A DNA stretch of 30,089 nt from DASQLQ01 sp035629935. Lineage in GTDB: Bacteria; Actinomycetota; CADDZG01; WHSQ01. Under the pieces are notes generated by a model. The model ran no database searches. It saw only the letters and a list, made by a program, of their open reading frames with translations, and was not told where the DNA came from. Shown here piece after piece: positions 17,392 through 24,143 of the stretch (the stretch's first letter is position 1; every line of letters starts with the position of its first letter). The stretch is taken from the NCBI GenBank assembly GCA_035629935.1, contig DASQLQ010000113.1:1-30089 (forward strand). Reading direction: 5' to 3'. The translations under genes were made by a program, and so were the position numbers.

Positions 17392-17403
17392 AGGCATCCA
17401 CTT

Positions 17404-18849
17404 ATGAATCCTGTCGACTGGCACGCGCTGGCACCCGAGGTGGTGTTGACGATCGCGGCCTGTGCCGTGTTGCTCATCGATCTGTTCGTGCCGGATGAAG
17501 GCAAGTGGATCGCGATGCCGTTGTCGGCCGCCGGGATATTCGGCACTCTCGCCGCGGTCGTGTCCCTCATAGGTACGGGGAACCATGTGACGCTGGCCGG
17601 ATCCTTCGAGGTCGACGGGTTCGCACTCTTGTTCAAAGGGCTTTTCTGCCTCATCGGGCTGATAGTGCTGGCTATCTCGTTCCACTACTTTCGGTCGGGG
17701 CGTTATTACCAGGGCGAGTACTACTTCCTCCTTCTGACGGCTCTGCTGGGCGGCGTGGTGATGGCAAGCTCACGCGATCTCGTGACCGTGTTCATCGCGA
17801 TTGAGCTGATCAGCGTCCCCGGGTTCGTCATGACGGCTCTTCGGAAACGTGATGCAAAGTCGAACGAAGCTGCGCTCAAGTTCTTCCTCTTCGGAGTTCT
17901 CTCGTCGGCCGTGATGTTGTACGGGATGTCGATCATCTACGGGATCACTGGACAAACGCTCTTGTCCAAGATCAACAGCGAGCTTGCAGCATCTCCATCC
18001 GAACCGATCGTCGTCCTTAGTGTCTTCTTCGTCGTTGTGGGGTTCGCGTTCAAGATCTCGGCGGTGCCGTTCCATTTCTGGGCCCCGGACACCTACGAAG
18101 GGGCTCCGTCACCCGTTGCCGCCTTCCTGTCGACCGCATCCAAGGTTGGTGGATTCGTGGGGCTGCTGGTCCTGATGTTCATCGCATTCCCCTCGGTCGC
18201 CGATACGTGGCGACCGATCTTCGCCGTGCTCGCAACGTTGACGATGTCGGTGGGTAACCTCATCGCGTTGCGCCAGCAGCACATCATCCGCCTGCTGGCC
18301 TACTCCGGCATCGCACAATCGGGTTACGTTCTGGTCGCGTTCGCGCTGATCGATCCGGCGGCCCCGGGCATGAACGCTCAAGCGCTTCAATCGGCCCTCA
18401 TCTATCTCGCTATCTATGCGGTGATGGATCTGGGTGCCTTCGCTGCAGCCGTCGCGTTCGGTCGCCAAGGCGGGTCATATTTCATCTCCGACTATTCCGG
18501 TCTGTGGCTGCGGAGCCCCGTGCTGGCGACCTTGCTCGCGGGATTCCTAGTGTCGCTCGCTGGGGTGCCTCCCATGGCGGGGTTCTGGGCGAAGCTGTTC
18601 GTCTTCAAGGCGACGATCGACGCCCAGGTCTACTGGCTGGCGGCCACGATGGGCCTCAATGCCGTCATCGCCGCCTGGTACTACCTCGCCGTCGTCAAAC
18701 GGATGTTCTTCGATGCGCCGACCAGTGAAGAGCCGCTCGAGATCCCCTATCTGATGCGGGCAGCGATGGGGGTAGCGGCTCTGGCCCTCCTGGCGGCATT
18801 CATCTATCCGCCGCTGATCACGGCCCTGGCGGAGCGCTCGATAATCTAG
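17404..18849 (+). CDS. nuoN: NADH-quinone oxidoreductase subunit N (second complex I), antiporter-like
   Basis: 481 residues. Motifs are IAIELISVPGFVMTALRKRD with the TM5 glutamate and AFKISAVPFHFWAPDTYEGA followed by PSPVAAFLSTASKVGGFVGL, with the TM7 lysine region. RLLAYSGIAQSGYVLVAFAL also matches the family. AGAGG at about 17391-17395 precedes ATG 17404. It is the last gene of the second operon, and no nuoE, nuoF or nuoG follows. Confidence 0.94.
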   Translation: MNPVDWHALAPEVVLTIAACAVLLIDLFVPDEGKWIAMPLSAAGIFGTLAAVVSLIGTGNHVTLAGSFEVDGFALLFKGLFCLIGLIVLAISFHYFRSGRYYQGEYYFLLLTALLGGVVMASSRDLVTVFIAIELISVPGFVMTALRKRDAKSNEAALKFFLFGVLSSAVMLYGMSIIYGITGQTLLSKINSELAASPSEPIVVLSVFFVVVGFAFKISAVPFHFWAPDTYEGAPSPVAAFLSTASKVGGFVGLLVLMFIAFPSVADTWRPIFAVLATLTMSVGNLIALRQQHIIRLLAYSGIAQSGYVLVAFALIDPAAPGMNAQALQSALIYLAIYAVMDLGAFAAAVAFGRQGGSYFISDYSGLWLRSPVLATLLAGFLVSLAGVPPMAGFWAKLFVFKATIDAQVYWLAATMGLNAVIAAWYYLAVVKRMFFDAPTSEEPLEIPYLMRAAMGVAALALLAAFIYPPLITALAERSII

Positions 18850-18902
18850 AAACCACCCATTCGGGCTATGTCCAGGGCGAAGTCGGACAAATAGCATCGA
18901 AA

Positions 18903-18923
18903 CCCGCGTTAGGAAACCGCGGG
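18903..18923 (+). terminator. Short hairpin after the second complex I operon
   Basis: CCCGCG (18903-18908) and CGCGGG (18918-18923) form a perfect 6-bp GC stem with a 9-nt loop, 54 bp after the nuoN stop. No T-run follows, so this is only a possible U-less terminator or a structured leader of the next gene. Confidence 0.3.
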
Positions 18924-18970
18924 AATCTCGTTAGTACATATAGACAGATCGGCCCTAGGCTTACCGCCCA

Positions 18971-19024
18971 GCTGATGGGTTTGGCACACGCTGATGGGTT
19001 TGGCACACGAGGTGGCGAGGTGGC
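18971..19024 (+). repeat. Two nested tandem duplications before the M23 peptidase gene
   Basis: The 19-bp unit GCTGATGGGTTTGGCACAC occurs twice head-to-tail (18971-18989 and 18990-19008). It is followed directly by an 8-bp unit GAGGTGGC, also twice (19009-19016 and 19017-19024). The array ends 10 bp before the ATG at 19035, just upstream of the AAGGA ribosome binding site at about 19026-19030. The copies are perfect, which implies recent duplication. Confidence 0.9.
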
Positions 19025-19034
19025 GAAGGACTAG

Positions 19035-20354
19035 ATGACGAGATCGGCTCGATTCGCTCTGGCGATCGTGCTCCTTCTGGCCGGGTTGATGTTCGTGCCC
19101 TGGCCGGCTCAGCGCGTCGCGACCCAGAATGCCCACGCCGGCATCATCCAGGTCCCGACTCCAGGTCTCACCGACATCCTCAACACACCGAAGCCCGACG
19201 ACGATGATGACGACGGCGGCGGAGGCGGTGGCGGTAACGACGACGGCGGCGGCGACGACGACGGCGGCATCATCCCGAACGAGGATGAAGGCGGCGACGA
19301 CGGCAGCGAGGGCCAGGATGACGGAAAGCCGAACAAGGATGGGGACAAGGACGATGAGTCCGGCAAGGACGATAAGGACGGCAAGAAGAATGGGAAGGAC
19401 GATGTCTCCGACCTTCGTAAGGGCAACAAGAAGAAGAAGGACAAGAAGGTCGATCCACCCGACAGCGTTGCGGGCCGCATCCCCGGTGCATACGACACAC
19501 GCAAACTCGTCGCGGTAGCTGCACAGTTACGCGGACTAGGGGTTGACGCTGCGGAAGTTACCCGTCGGGTGTTCCCTCCGTTCATAATCGCCGGGCCTTC
19601 GTCGTGGGTCGACACGTGGCACGCACCGCGCTACGGGCCGGCGCCGGGACAGATCCGTCAGCACGAGGGTCAGGATGTTTTCTGTGACTACGGTGACCCG
19701 ATCCTTGCACCCGAGAACGGCACACTCAGCATCTCCGACGGTGGTCTCGGCGGTATCACCGCCCGGGTGCACGAAGCCGACGGGTCCTACTGGTACATGA
19801 CACACCTCTCCGAACTGAACACCGAACAGTTCGGTGCCGGCGACTCGGTTTCTATCGGCGACGTGGTCGGGTACTGCGGTAACTCCGGGAACGCGGCAAC
19901 GACTCCTCCGCACGTTCACTTCGGTTGGTATCAAGCGAACGGCGAGGCGAAGAACCCGATGCGTCCCTTGATCGATTGGCTCCACGAGGCCGAGCGACGT
20001 GTACTGGGTGTCGTCAGCAAAAAGACTGCCGAAAAGGCGAAGAACCAACCGATCTATACGGCGGCGCGTCGCTTCGGAGACGCGTTCGTTCCCGACCGTT
20101 CCGAGTTCAGGGTGGCCGGCGAATCCTTGTGGGCCTCGGGCTCCGATCCGGGGATCGGGACGTTCGCCTTGGCCGAGGCCGCTTTGCAGGCTGCTCTATC
20201 TACCCAGGGCCTCGACTACGAGCCGGTCGGTCAGCCGGTCGATCTGGAAGCTATCGAGGATGACGAGGCCGTGACCGGTTCCCTGGACCCGGATTCGTCG
20301 CTGGCCGAGTTGCTGGAGAGCCGGCATGTATCCATCGACGAGGCCGGGGACTAG
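19035..20354 (+). CDS. Secreted M23-family metallopeptidase with acidic low-complexity linker
   Basis: 439 residues. Residues 1-35 are a signal peptide ending near AHA. Residues 55-140 are an extreme Asp/Gly then Asp/Lys-rich linker with D-x-D-x-D-G-like repeats that could bind calcium. The M23 (LytM/peptidase_M23) domain spans about residues 185-305. Its zinc ligands are His210 and Asp214 in HEGQD and His295 in HVHFGW, and His257 in YMTHL is the catalytic histidine. Such enzymes cleave cell-wall peptide cross-bridges or act as LytM-type activators; the complete ligand set argues for an active enzyme. A C-terminal domain of about 130 residues is unassigned. ATG 19035 is chosen for the AAGGA site and the signal peptide. 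Confidence 0.85.
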   Translation: MTRSARFALAIVLLLAGLMFVPWPAQRVATQNAHAGIIQVPTPGLTDILNTPKPDDDDDDGGGGGGGNDDGGGDDDGGIIPNEDEGGDDGSEGQDDGKPNKDGDKDDESGKDDKDGKKNGKDDVSDLRKGNKKKKDKKVDPPDSVAGRIPGAYDTRKLVAVAAQLRGLGVDAAEVTRRVFPPFIIAGPSSWVDTWHAPRYGPAPGQIRQHEGQDVFCDYGDPILAPENGTLSISDGGLGGITARVHEADGSYWYMTHLSELNTEQFGAGDSVSIGDVVGYCGNSGNAATTPPHVHFGWYQANGEAKNPMRPLIDWLHEAERRVLGVVSKKTAEKAKNQPIYTAARRFGDAFVPDRSEFRVAGESLWASGSDPGIGTFALAEAALQAALSTQGLDYEPVGQPVDLEAIEDDEAVTGSLDPDSSLAELLESRHVSIDEAGD

Positions 20355-20392
20355 ACCCGCCCATCGTTAGTTAGTCTCACTGCCGCACCATC

Positions 20393-20475
20393 GGCGGGAT
20401 GCCCGAGTGGCCAAAGGGAACGGTCTGTAAAATCGTCGGCGAATGCCTTCAGAGGTTCGAATCCTCTTCCCGCCA
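20393..20475 (+). tRNA. tRNA-Tyr (anticodon GTA)
   Basis: The acceptor stem GGCGGGA (20393-20399) pairs with TCCCGCC (20468-20474). The anticodon stem ACGGT/ATCGT closes the loop CTGTAAA, giving anticodon GTA. A long variable arm with a GGC/GCC stem marks a class II tRNA, as expected for bacterial tRNA-Tyr. The T-arm is AGAGG-TTCGAAT-CCTCT. CCA is not encoded. A TAGTCT hexamer at 20372-20377 is a possible -10 element. It lies between the M23 gene and the convergent LVIVD gene. Confidence 0.95.
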
Positions 20476-20497
20476 CCGTTCTGAGTTACTGAATCTA

Positions 20498-22165
20498 TTA
20501 GCGACTGCGTCGGCGGATGAGTAGGAGACCCCCGCTTGTCAACGCGGCTGCGGCGAAAAGCAAGAAGATACCGATCTGTGCGCCCGTGAGTGGTGCGACC
20601 GCGTCGTCGGTCTGCTGTTGGGCTGATTCCAGAACCTCAGTGTCCGAGCCGCTCGACCCAGAACTCTGCGCTTGACCCGAGTCATCCGAACCCGATCCTG
20701 ACCCCGTCCCCGCCGGTTGGTCGCCGGGGGCCGGGTTGGTCTTGGGACCGCCCTTGCGATCGAATGGCCACACGCCGTTCGTCACCTTCACCGCCGAGAA
20801 ACCGTGGTTGCCATCCGTGTACCAGATCTCGCCGCGCTCGGGGACGAAGGCCGGTTGGGACATCGCATAGTTCGAACCCGAACCCGTGCCGCCCTCCGGA
20901 CCCGGATCCTTCGGCACAGCAGGTCCGTTGAAGTAGGCGATCTCCCTTGGATGGAAGGGGTCTCGGATATCGAAGAGTCGAAGACCCGACAGGATGAACG
21001 TGCACGCCACCACCCCGGGATCCTTACGCTGGGGTACTTCGCAGTAATGCCCGGCGTAACCCTGCAATCCGTCGACGAATGAGTCCCCGGCACCGGGATC
21101 GCTCGATATCTTCTCGCGGGTCTTCGTCATGTTCACCTCGAGCTTGATGTTCGAGATGACGCGCGGGTTCTTCTCGTCGGCGATGTCGATGATCCGCGCT
21201 GCACCCGTGGACCAGTCATCCCGAGAGAACTCATCCATCTCGATCAGGTAGGGATGGCCTTTGATCGTCACGGGGATCGTTATCTGCGGAGTGCTGACCG
21301 TCGGCCAGGTCAGTGTGGCAACCTCGGTCACTTGTGGGTTTGGAGTGCGTGCCTGGATCTCGCTGACGTCGAGGATTATCAGGCCCGGCTGAGCGGCGAG
21401 GTATGCCCTGTTCCCGTCATCGCTCACCGATAGACCGTGGGACTCGTATTCCCCCGTCCACATCGGGATGGGTGTCGACGGGTTGGTCACATCGATCGCC
21501 GTCAAGATGTTGCCGCTGAGCGAAGCCGAGTAGAACGTCTTTCCGTCGGGAGCGAAGCCACTCTCGTGACCAAGCCCTCCTACCGGGAGGCTTGCCTTCA
21601 ACTCCGGATGACGGCAATCTTCGTTCAGGTCGTAGACATCGAGGACGCCCGGATAGAAAACCGGGTTGGCCGTGACCGCCGCCAGGAGACCGCGCTTCGT
21701 GTTGAGCTCCATCGACTCGTGAGGCGATTGCATCGCGGGGGTGACCAGGGTTTCTGTTTTAACTGGGTTGGTCGGATCGGACATGTCCAGTACGTACACA
21801 CCGGTGAGGTTCTGACCCGCCTCAGCAGCGTCCTTCGGGAACAACAGTGTCGAGTCATAGAAGGCGCATTCGTTCCCGGCCTTGTCTACGAATCGTTCTG
21901 TCTTGTAGCCACCCCTGGTGCCGAAGTGCCCGATCTCTTTCGTATTGCAGGTGTAGCCCTTGGCCGCACGGCCACTGGCGATCTCCTTCGGAGGAACGCG
22001 CCCCTGCATGCCGGTTTCCGGTTTCGAACCCGGCCCGCACCGAGCCTTGGGTGTCGGCCCAGGGGACACCTGTGACGGGGCCTGGGCGCCTGCGTTGCCG
22101 ATCGCGATGAGAAAGACTGAGCAGATGGCGGCGGCGCATAGCGCACGCAGCGTGGGGGGCCTCAT
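20498..22165 (-). CDS. Secreted LVIVD-repeat (beta-propeller-like) protein with C-terminal membrane anchor
   Basis: The open frame extends to 22252, but I take the ATG at 22163-22165 because a signal peptide starts there (RPPTLRALCAAAICSVFLIA ending near AGA). This gives 555 residues. The body carries repeats of the LVIVD type, for example NLTGVYVLDMSDPTNPVKTE, GLIILDVSEIQ and LRLFDIRDPFHPREIAYF, which are predicted to fold as a beta-propeller outside the cell. A Ser/Gly/Asp-rich stalk follows. The end is APLTG, a hydrophobic helix and RRRSR. A-P-L-T-G fits a loose xPxTG sortase-like motif, but a simple membrane anchor is equally possible. No catalytic function can be assigned. It diverges from the 56-residue gene at 22264. 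Confidence 0.8.
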   Translation of the reverse strand: MRPPTLRALCAAAICSVFLIAIGNAGAQAPSQVSPGPTPKARCGPGSKPETGMQGRVPPKEIASGRAAKGYTCNTKEIGHFGTRGGYKTERFVDKAGNECAFYDSTLLFPKDAAEAGQNLTGVYVLDMSDPTNPVKTETLVTPAMQSPHESMELNTKRGLLAAVTANPVFYPGVLDVYDLNEDCRHPELKASLPVGGLGHESGFAPDGKTFYSASLSGNILTAIDVTNPSTPIPMWTGEYESHGLSVSDDGNRAYLAAQPGLIILDVSEIQARTPNPQVTEVATLTWPTVSTPQITIPVTIKGHPYLIEMDEFSRDDWSTGAARIIDIADEKNPRVISNIKLEVNMTKTREKISSDPGAGDSFVDGLQGYAGHYCEVPQRKDPGVVACTFILSGLRLFDIRDPFHPREIAYFNGPAVPKDPGPEGGTGSGSNYAMSQPAFVPERGEIWYTDGNHGFSAVKVTNGVWPFDRKGGPKTNPAPGDQPAGTGSGSGSDDSGQAQSSGSSGSDTEVLESAQQQTDDAVAPLTGAQIGIFLLFAAAALTSGGLLLIRRRSR

Positions 22166-22263
22166 TGATAGAAGGTTCGCCTCGGGGCACCTGGGTCCTG
22201 CCCCATTTGACTTAGCTTGGTATGGTTCGCCCACAAATCTGCGGCTACCCAATGGAGGGTGAG

Positions 22264-22434
22264 ATGAAGGCGCTTCGGCTTGCTATCGCTACCGGTCTGT
22301 TCACGGCACTACTGGGCATCACTCCGGCTTACGCCACCGATTGCTCGAACCCCAAGCAGCCCTGTGGCGGTTGCCACCTCCGTTTGGCGGAGATGACCGT
22401 CGAGGACCCGCGCCCGATCGAGTGCTACGCCTAG
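22264..22434 (+). CDS. Small secreted protein with CXXCH motif
   Basis: 56 residues with a clean signal peptide (KALRLAIATGLFTALLGI, predicted cleavage after TPAYA). The mature peptide is only about 33 residues and contains four cysteines and a CGGCH sequence. CXXCH is the covalent heme c attachment motif, but the mature part is very short for a cytochrome, so a disulfide-stabilised or metal-binding peptide is as likely. ATG 22264 is chosen over an in-frame upstream ATG at 22222 because GGAGGGTG (22254-22261) sits just before it. It is divergent from the LVIVD gene and convergent with the anti-sigma gene. Confidence 0.7.
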   Translation: MKALRLAIATGLFTALLGITPAYATDCSNPKQPCGGCHLRLAEMTVEDPRPIECYA

Positions 22435-22450
22435 GGTTCCTCCCTGCGGC

Positions 22451-23131
22451 TTAGTCGCCGCGATGGAAGGAAGCGGTCGAGTCCACTCCATGACTCGCCA
22501 GGACACTGATCGCGCTGAGGTCGTGAAGGCTTCCCGGTAGGGGACTGCCCCAGGTTCGCTTGGTCCCGTCGGAATCGAACGTCCCCAGCGCGAGCTTGTC
22601 CCCGTCGACCAGGTGGGCCTGGATGGTCATGGTGTCGCGATCCAGCGGTTCTTCCCACACGACGAATACCCACGAAGGATGTCCTTCGTATGCGAACACG
22701 TTCGCTACTTTGGCACCGCTCGAGTCGTGCATCGGTAGCACCGAGAAGTACTTGCCGTCGGCTTCGGCCAGTGCGCTTCGCACCGATCCTGCCAACTCCC
22801 GCTCGTCGGCCGTGGACCAGAAGACGGCTCCGGCGCCGAGCGCCGCAGCAACCAGCGTGGCAGCGGCGGCGAATGCCCATCTGCGACGGACCGGCTTCCG
22901 CTCGTCGATCGCAGACAGCACCCTCTTCTCGAATCCCACGGTCGGTTCGCGCTCGGGGGCAAGGATCAGCACTTCGTCGGCCGCCGTCGCCAACTCGTCG
23001 ACGAACCGGCGGCATTCGGGGCAGGTGGCGATGTGATCGAGGGCCCGGGCTCTGTCTTCTCCGGAGGCGATGTTCAATGCCAACTCCGGTGCCAGGTCGC
23101 GCACCTCTTTGCAGGATGGATTAGAGCTCAT
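22451..23131 (-). CDS. Anti-sigma factor (zinc-finger ZAS domain, RskA-like)
   Basis: 226 residues. The N-terminal anti-sigma domain contains H-x3-C-x2-C (HIATCPEC, His33/Cys37/Cys40), the zinc anti-sigma motif that binds the ECF sigma factor in the cytoplasm. One transmembrane helix follows at about residues 83-106 (WAFAAAATLVAAALGAGAVF). The extracytoplasmic C-terminal domain has a V-F-V-V-W-E...G-T-F-D-S-D-G pattern resembling RskA sensors. The gene overlaps the sigma gene by 11 bp, which indicates coupled expression. Release from the membrane by regulated proteolysis is known for the family but not visible here. Confidence 0.88.
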   Translation of the reverse strand: MSSNPSCKEVRDLAPELALNIASGEDRARALDHIATCPECRRFVDELATAADEVLILAPEREPTVGFEKRVLSAIDERKPVRRRWAFAAAATLVAAALGAGAVFWSTADERELAGSVRSALAEADGKYFSVLPMHDSSGAKVANVFAYEGHPSWVFVVWEEPLDRDTMTIQAHLVDGDKLALGTFDSDGTKRTWGSPLPGSLHDLSAISVLASHGVDSTASFHRGD

Positions 23132-23675
23132 CGCTCACCTCCAATGCCGACCTGAGTTTCAACATCGCAGTCCGGATCCGGGTTTTCACGGTGCCGAGTG
23201 GGATGTCTTCCTGCACCCCGATCTCGCGTGCCGTGTAACCGAAGAATGCGGCCATCACCAGTGCTCGACGTTGATCGATCGGGATCGTGGCCACTGCCCG
23301 CTGGACCCTCCTTCGATCGTCGGCAGTTACAGCCGGATCTTGTGACTCGTCCTCGTCCGGGACCTCGAGCGCGAGCAACGTCTCGGGATCCATGGGCTCG
23401 CTCCGGCGAACCCGCAGCAGATCCACCGAGGCGTTGCGTGCGATGGTCAAGAGCCACGTTGACACTCGTCCCTTCCTGGCGTCGTAAGCGCCGGCGCCGC
23501 GCAGGGCCCGGATGAAGGTCTCCTGAGCGATGTCTTCGGCCGCGTGCGCGTCCCTCAGGATGGTCAGAGCCATCCCGTAGACACGACCTTGGAATCGTCG
23601 AACGAAAGCTACGGCTGCTTCGGGGTCCCCAGACGCGAACCCCGCCAGCAACGACTCATCCGAGAGCGACCACAC
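23121..23675 (-). CDS. ECF RNA polymerase sigma factor (SigK-like)
   Basis: 184 residues with the two ECF domains. Region 2 is at about residues 23-90 (LRDAHAAEDIAQETFIRALR and STWLLTIARNASVDLLR). Region 4 is at about 128-178 (IPIDQRRALVMAAFFGYTAR followed by EIGVQEDIPLGTVKTRIRTA), with the helix-turn-helix. The start is GTG at 23675; GGGAG lies about 12 bases upstream, a long spacing, so a downstream start is possible. It is co-transcribed with the anti-sigma gene and divergent from the cupredoxin gene, which may be a target. The SigK resemblance is from the arrangement and anti-sigma type, not an alignment. Confidence 0.92.
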   Translation of the reverse strand: MWSLSDESLLAGFASGDPEAAVAFVRRFQGRVYGMALTILRDAHAAEDIAQETFIRALRGAGAYDARKGRVSTWLLTIARNASVDLLRVRRSEPMDPETLLALEVPDEDESQDPAVTADDRRRVQRAVATIPIDQRRALVMAAFFGYTAREIGVQEDIPLGTVKTRIRTAMLKLRSALEVSDEL

Positions 23676-23726
23676 TAGTTAGTACGTCTCCCGGTCGAGA
23701 TCGGATGTCGGCAATCTCCCCTGCTC

Positions 23727-23742
23727 ATCTCCACGTAGAGAT
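23727..23742. promoter_or_regulatory. Imperfect palindrome in the sigma/cupredoxin divergent region
   Basis: ATCTC (23727-23731) and GAGAT (23738-23742) flank CACGTA. It lies in the 102-bp region between the sigma gene (start 23675, - strand) and the cupredoxin gene (start 23778, + strand). It could be an operator, but short palindromes also arise by chance. Confidence 0.25.
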
Positions 23743-23777
23743 TATTGAACACAGTCGTGCTGGCGAGGGAGGCGTGG

Positions 23778-24143
23778 ATGGTTCGACGGATCGTGGTCGT
23801 AGTGGCGCTCGTTTTGGGTCTCGTCTCGGCCCCCGGAACCTCGGGTGCGGGATCGGCCCGTTTCAAGGCCGTCAGCGAGGACGGCCAGTACTCCTGGAGC
23901 CCGATGAAGAGGGCGATAGTCACAGGGGACAAGATCGTCTGGGTGAATCCGACCAGCGCCGAGCACACCGTCACTGCATACCGCGGCGCCTGGGGGAAGG
24001 ACAAGGCGGTCCCGGCCGGAGCCAGCATCAGGATGCGTTTCTCCAAAGCGGGCAAGTACAAGTTCCATTGCACGGTCAAGGGTCACTCCGTCGTCGAAGG
24101 CGGAAAGTGCACCGGCATGTGCGGCACGGTGGTGGTCCGGTGA
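23778..24143 (+). CDS. Secreted cupredoxin (blue copper, plastocyanin-like)
   Basis: 121 residues. A signal peptide (residues 1-24, VRRIVVVVALVLGLVSAPG with cleavage near SGA) is followed by a cupredoxin fold. Candidate type 1 copper ligands are His63 (SAEHTV), Cys98 (KFHCTV), His103 (KGHS) and Met114 (CTGMCG). The Cys-to-Met spacing is longer than in plastocyanin, and two extra cysteines (111, 115) flank the methionine. The likely role is extracytoplasmic electron transfer or copper binding. ATG 23778 is chosen because GAGGGAGG at 23766-23773 precedes it. Its stop overlaps the GTG start of the next gene (GTGA). Confidence 0.85.
   Translation: MVRRIVVVVALVLGLVSAPGTSGAGSARFKAVSEDGQYSWSPMKRAIVTGDKIVWVNPTSAEHTVTAYRGAWGKDKAVPAGASIRMRFSKAGKYKFHCTVKGHSVVEGGKCTGMCGTVVVR

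Noticed and set aside
8137..18849. Second nuo operon as a decaying duplicate
   Set aside because: All eleven genes are full length with intact junctions, ribosome binding sites and key proton-channel residues, and they differ substantially from the first set.
18971..19024. CRISPR array or mobile element end
   Set aside because: The repeats are contiguous with no spacers, only two copies each, with no inverted ends or transposase.
18850..19034. Cyclic di-AMP riboswitch before the cell-wall peptidase gene
   Set aside because: Such riboswitches precede cell-wall hydrolase genes in actinobacteria, but I could not match the conserved blocks in this 185-bp leader. A covariance-model search would decide.
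19197..19275. GAC/GGC repeats as a non-coding satellite
   Set aside because: They are in frame and encode the Asp/Gly linker of a protein with an intact signal peptide and M23 domain.
22166..22263. TTGACT at 22207-22212 as a -35 element for the CXXCH gene
   Set aside because: The nearest -10-like hexamer, TATGGT at 22221, is only 8 bp away and no hexamer fits at 16-18 bp.
23705..24139. Upstream extension of the lamin-tail-like gene to 23705
   Set aside because: That part overlaps the cupredoxin gene out of frame with shadow-like composition; GTG 24140 begins a proper signal peptide and overlaps the upstream stop.
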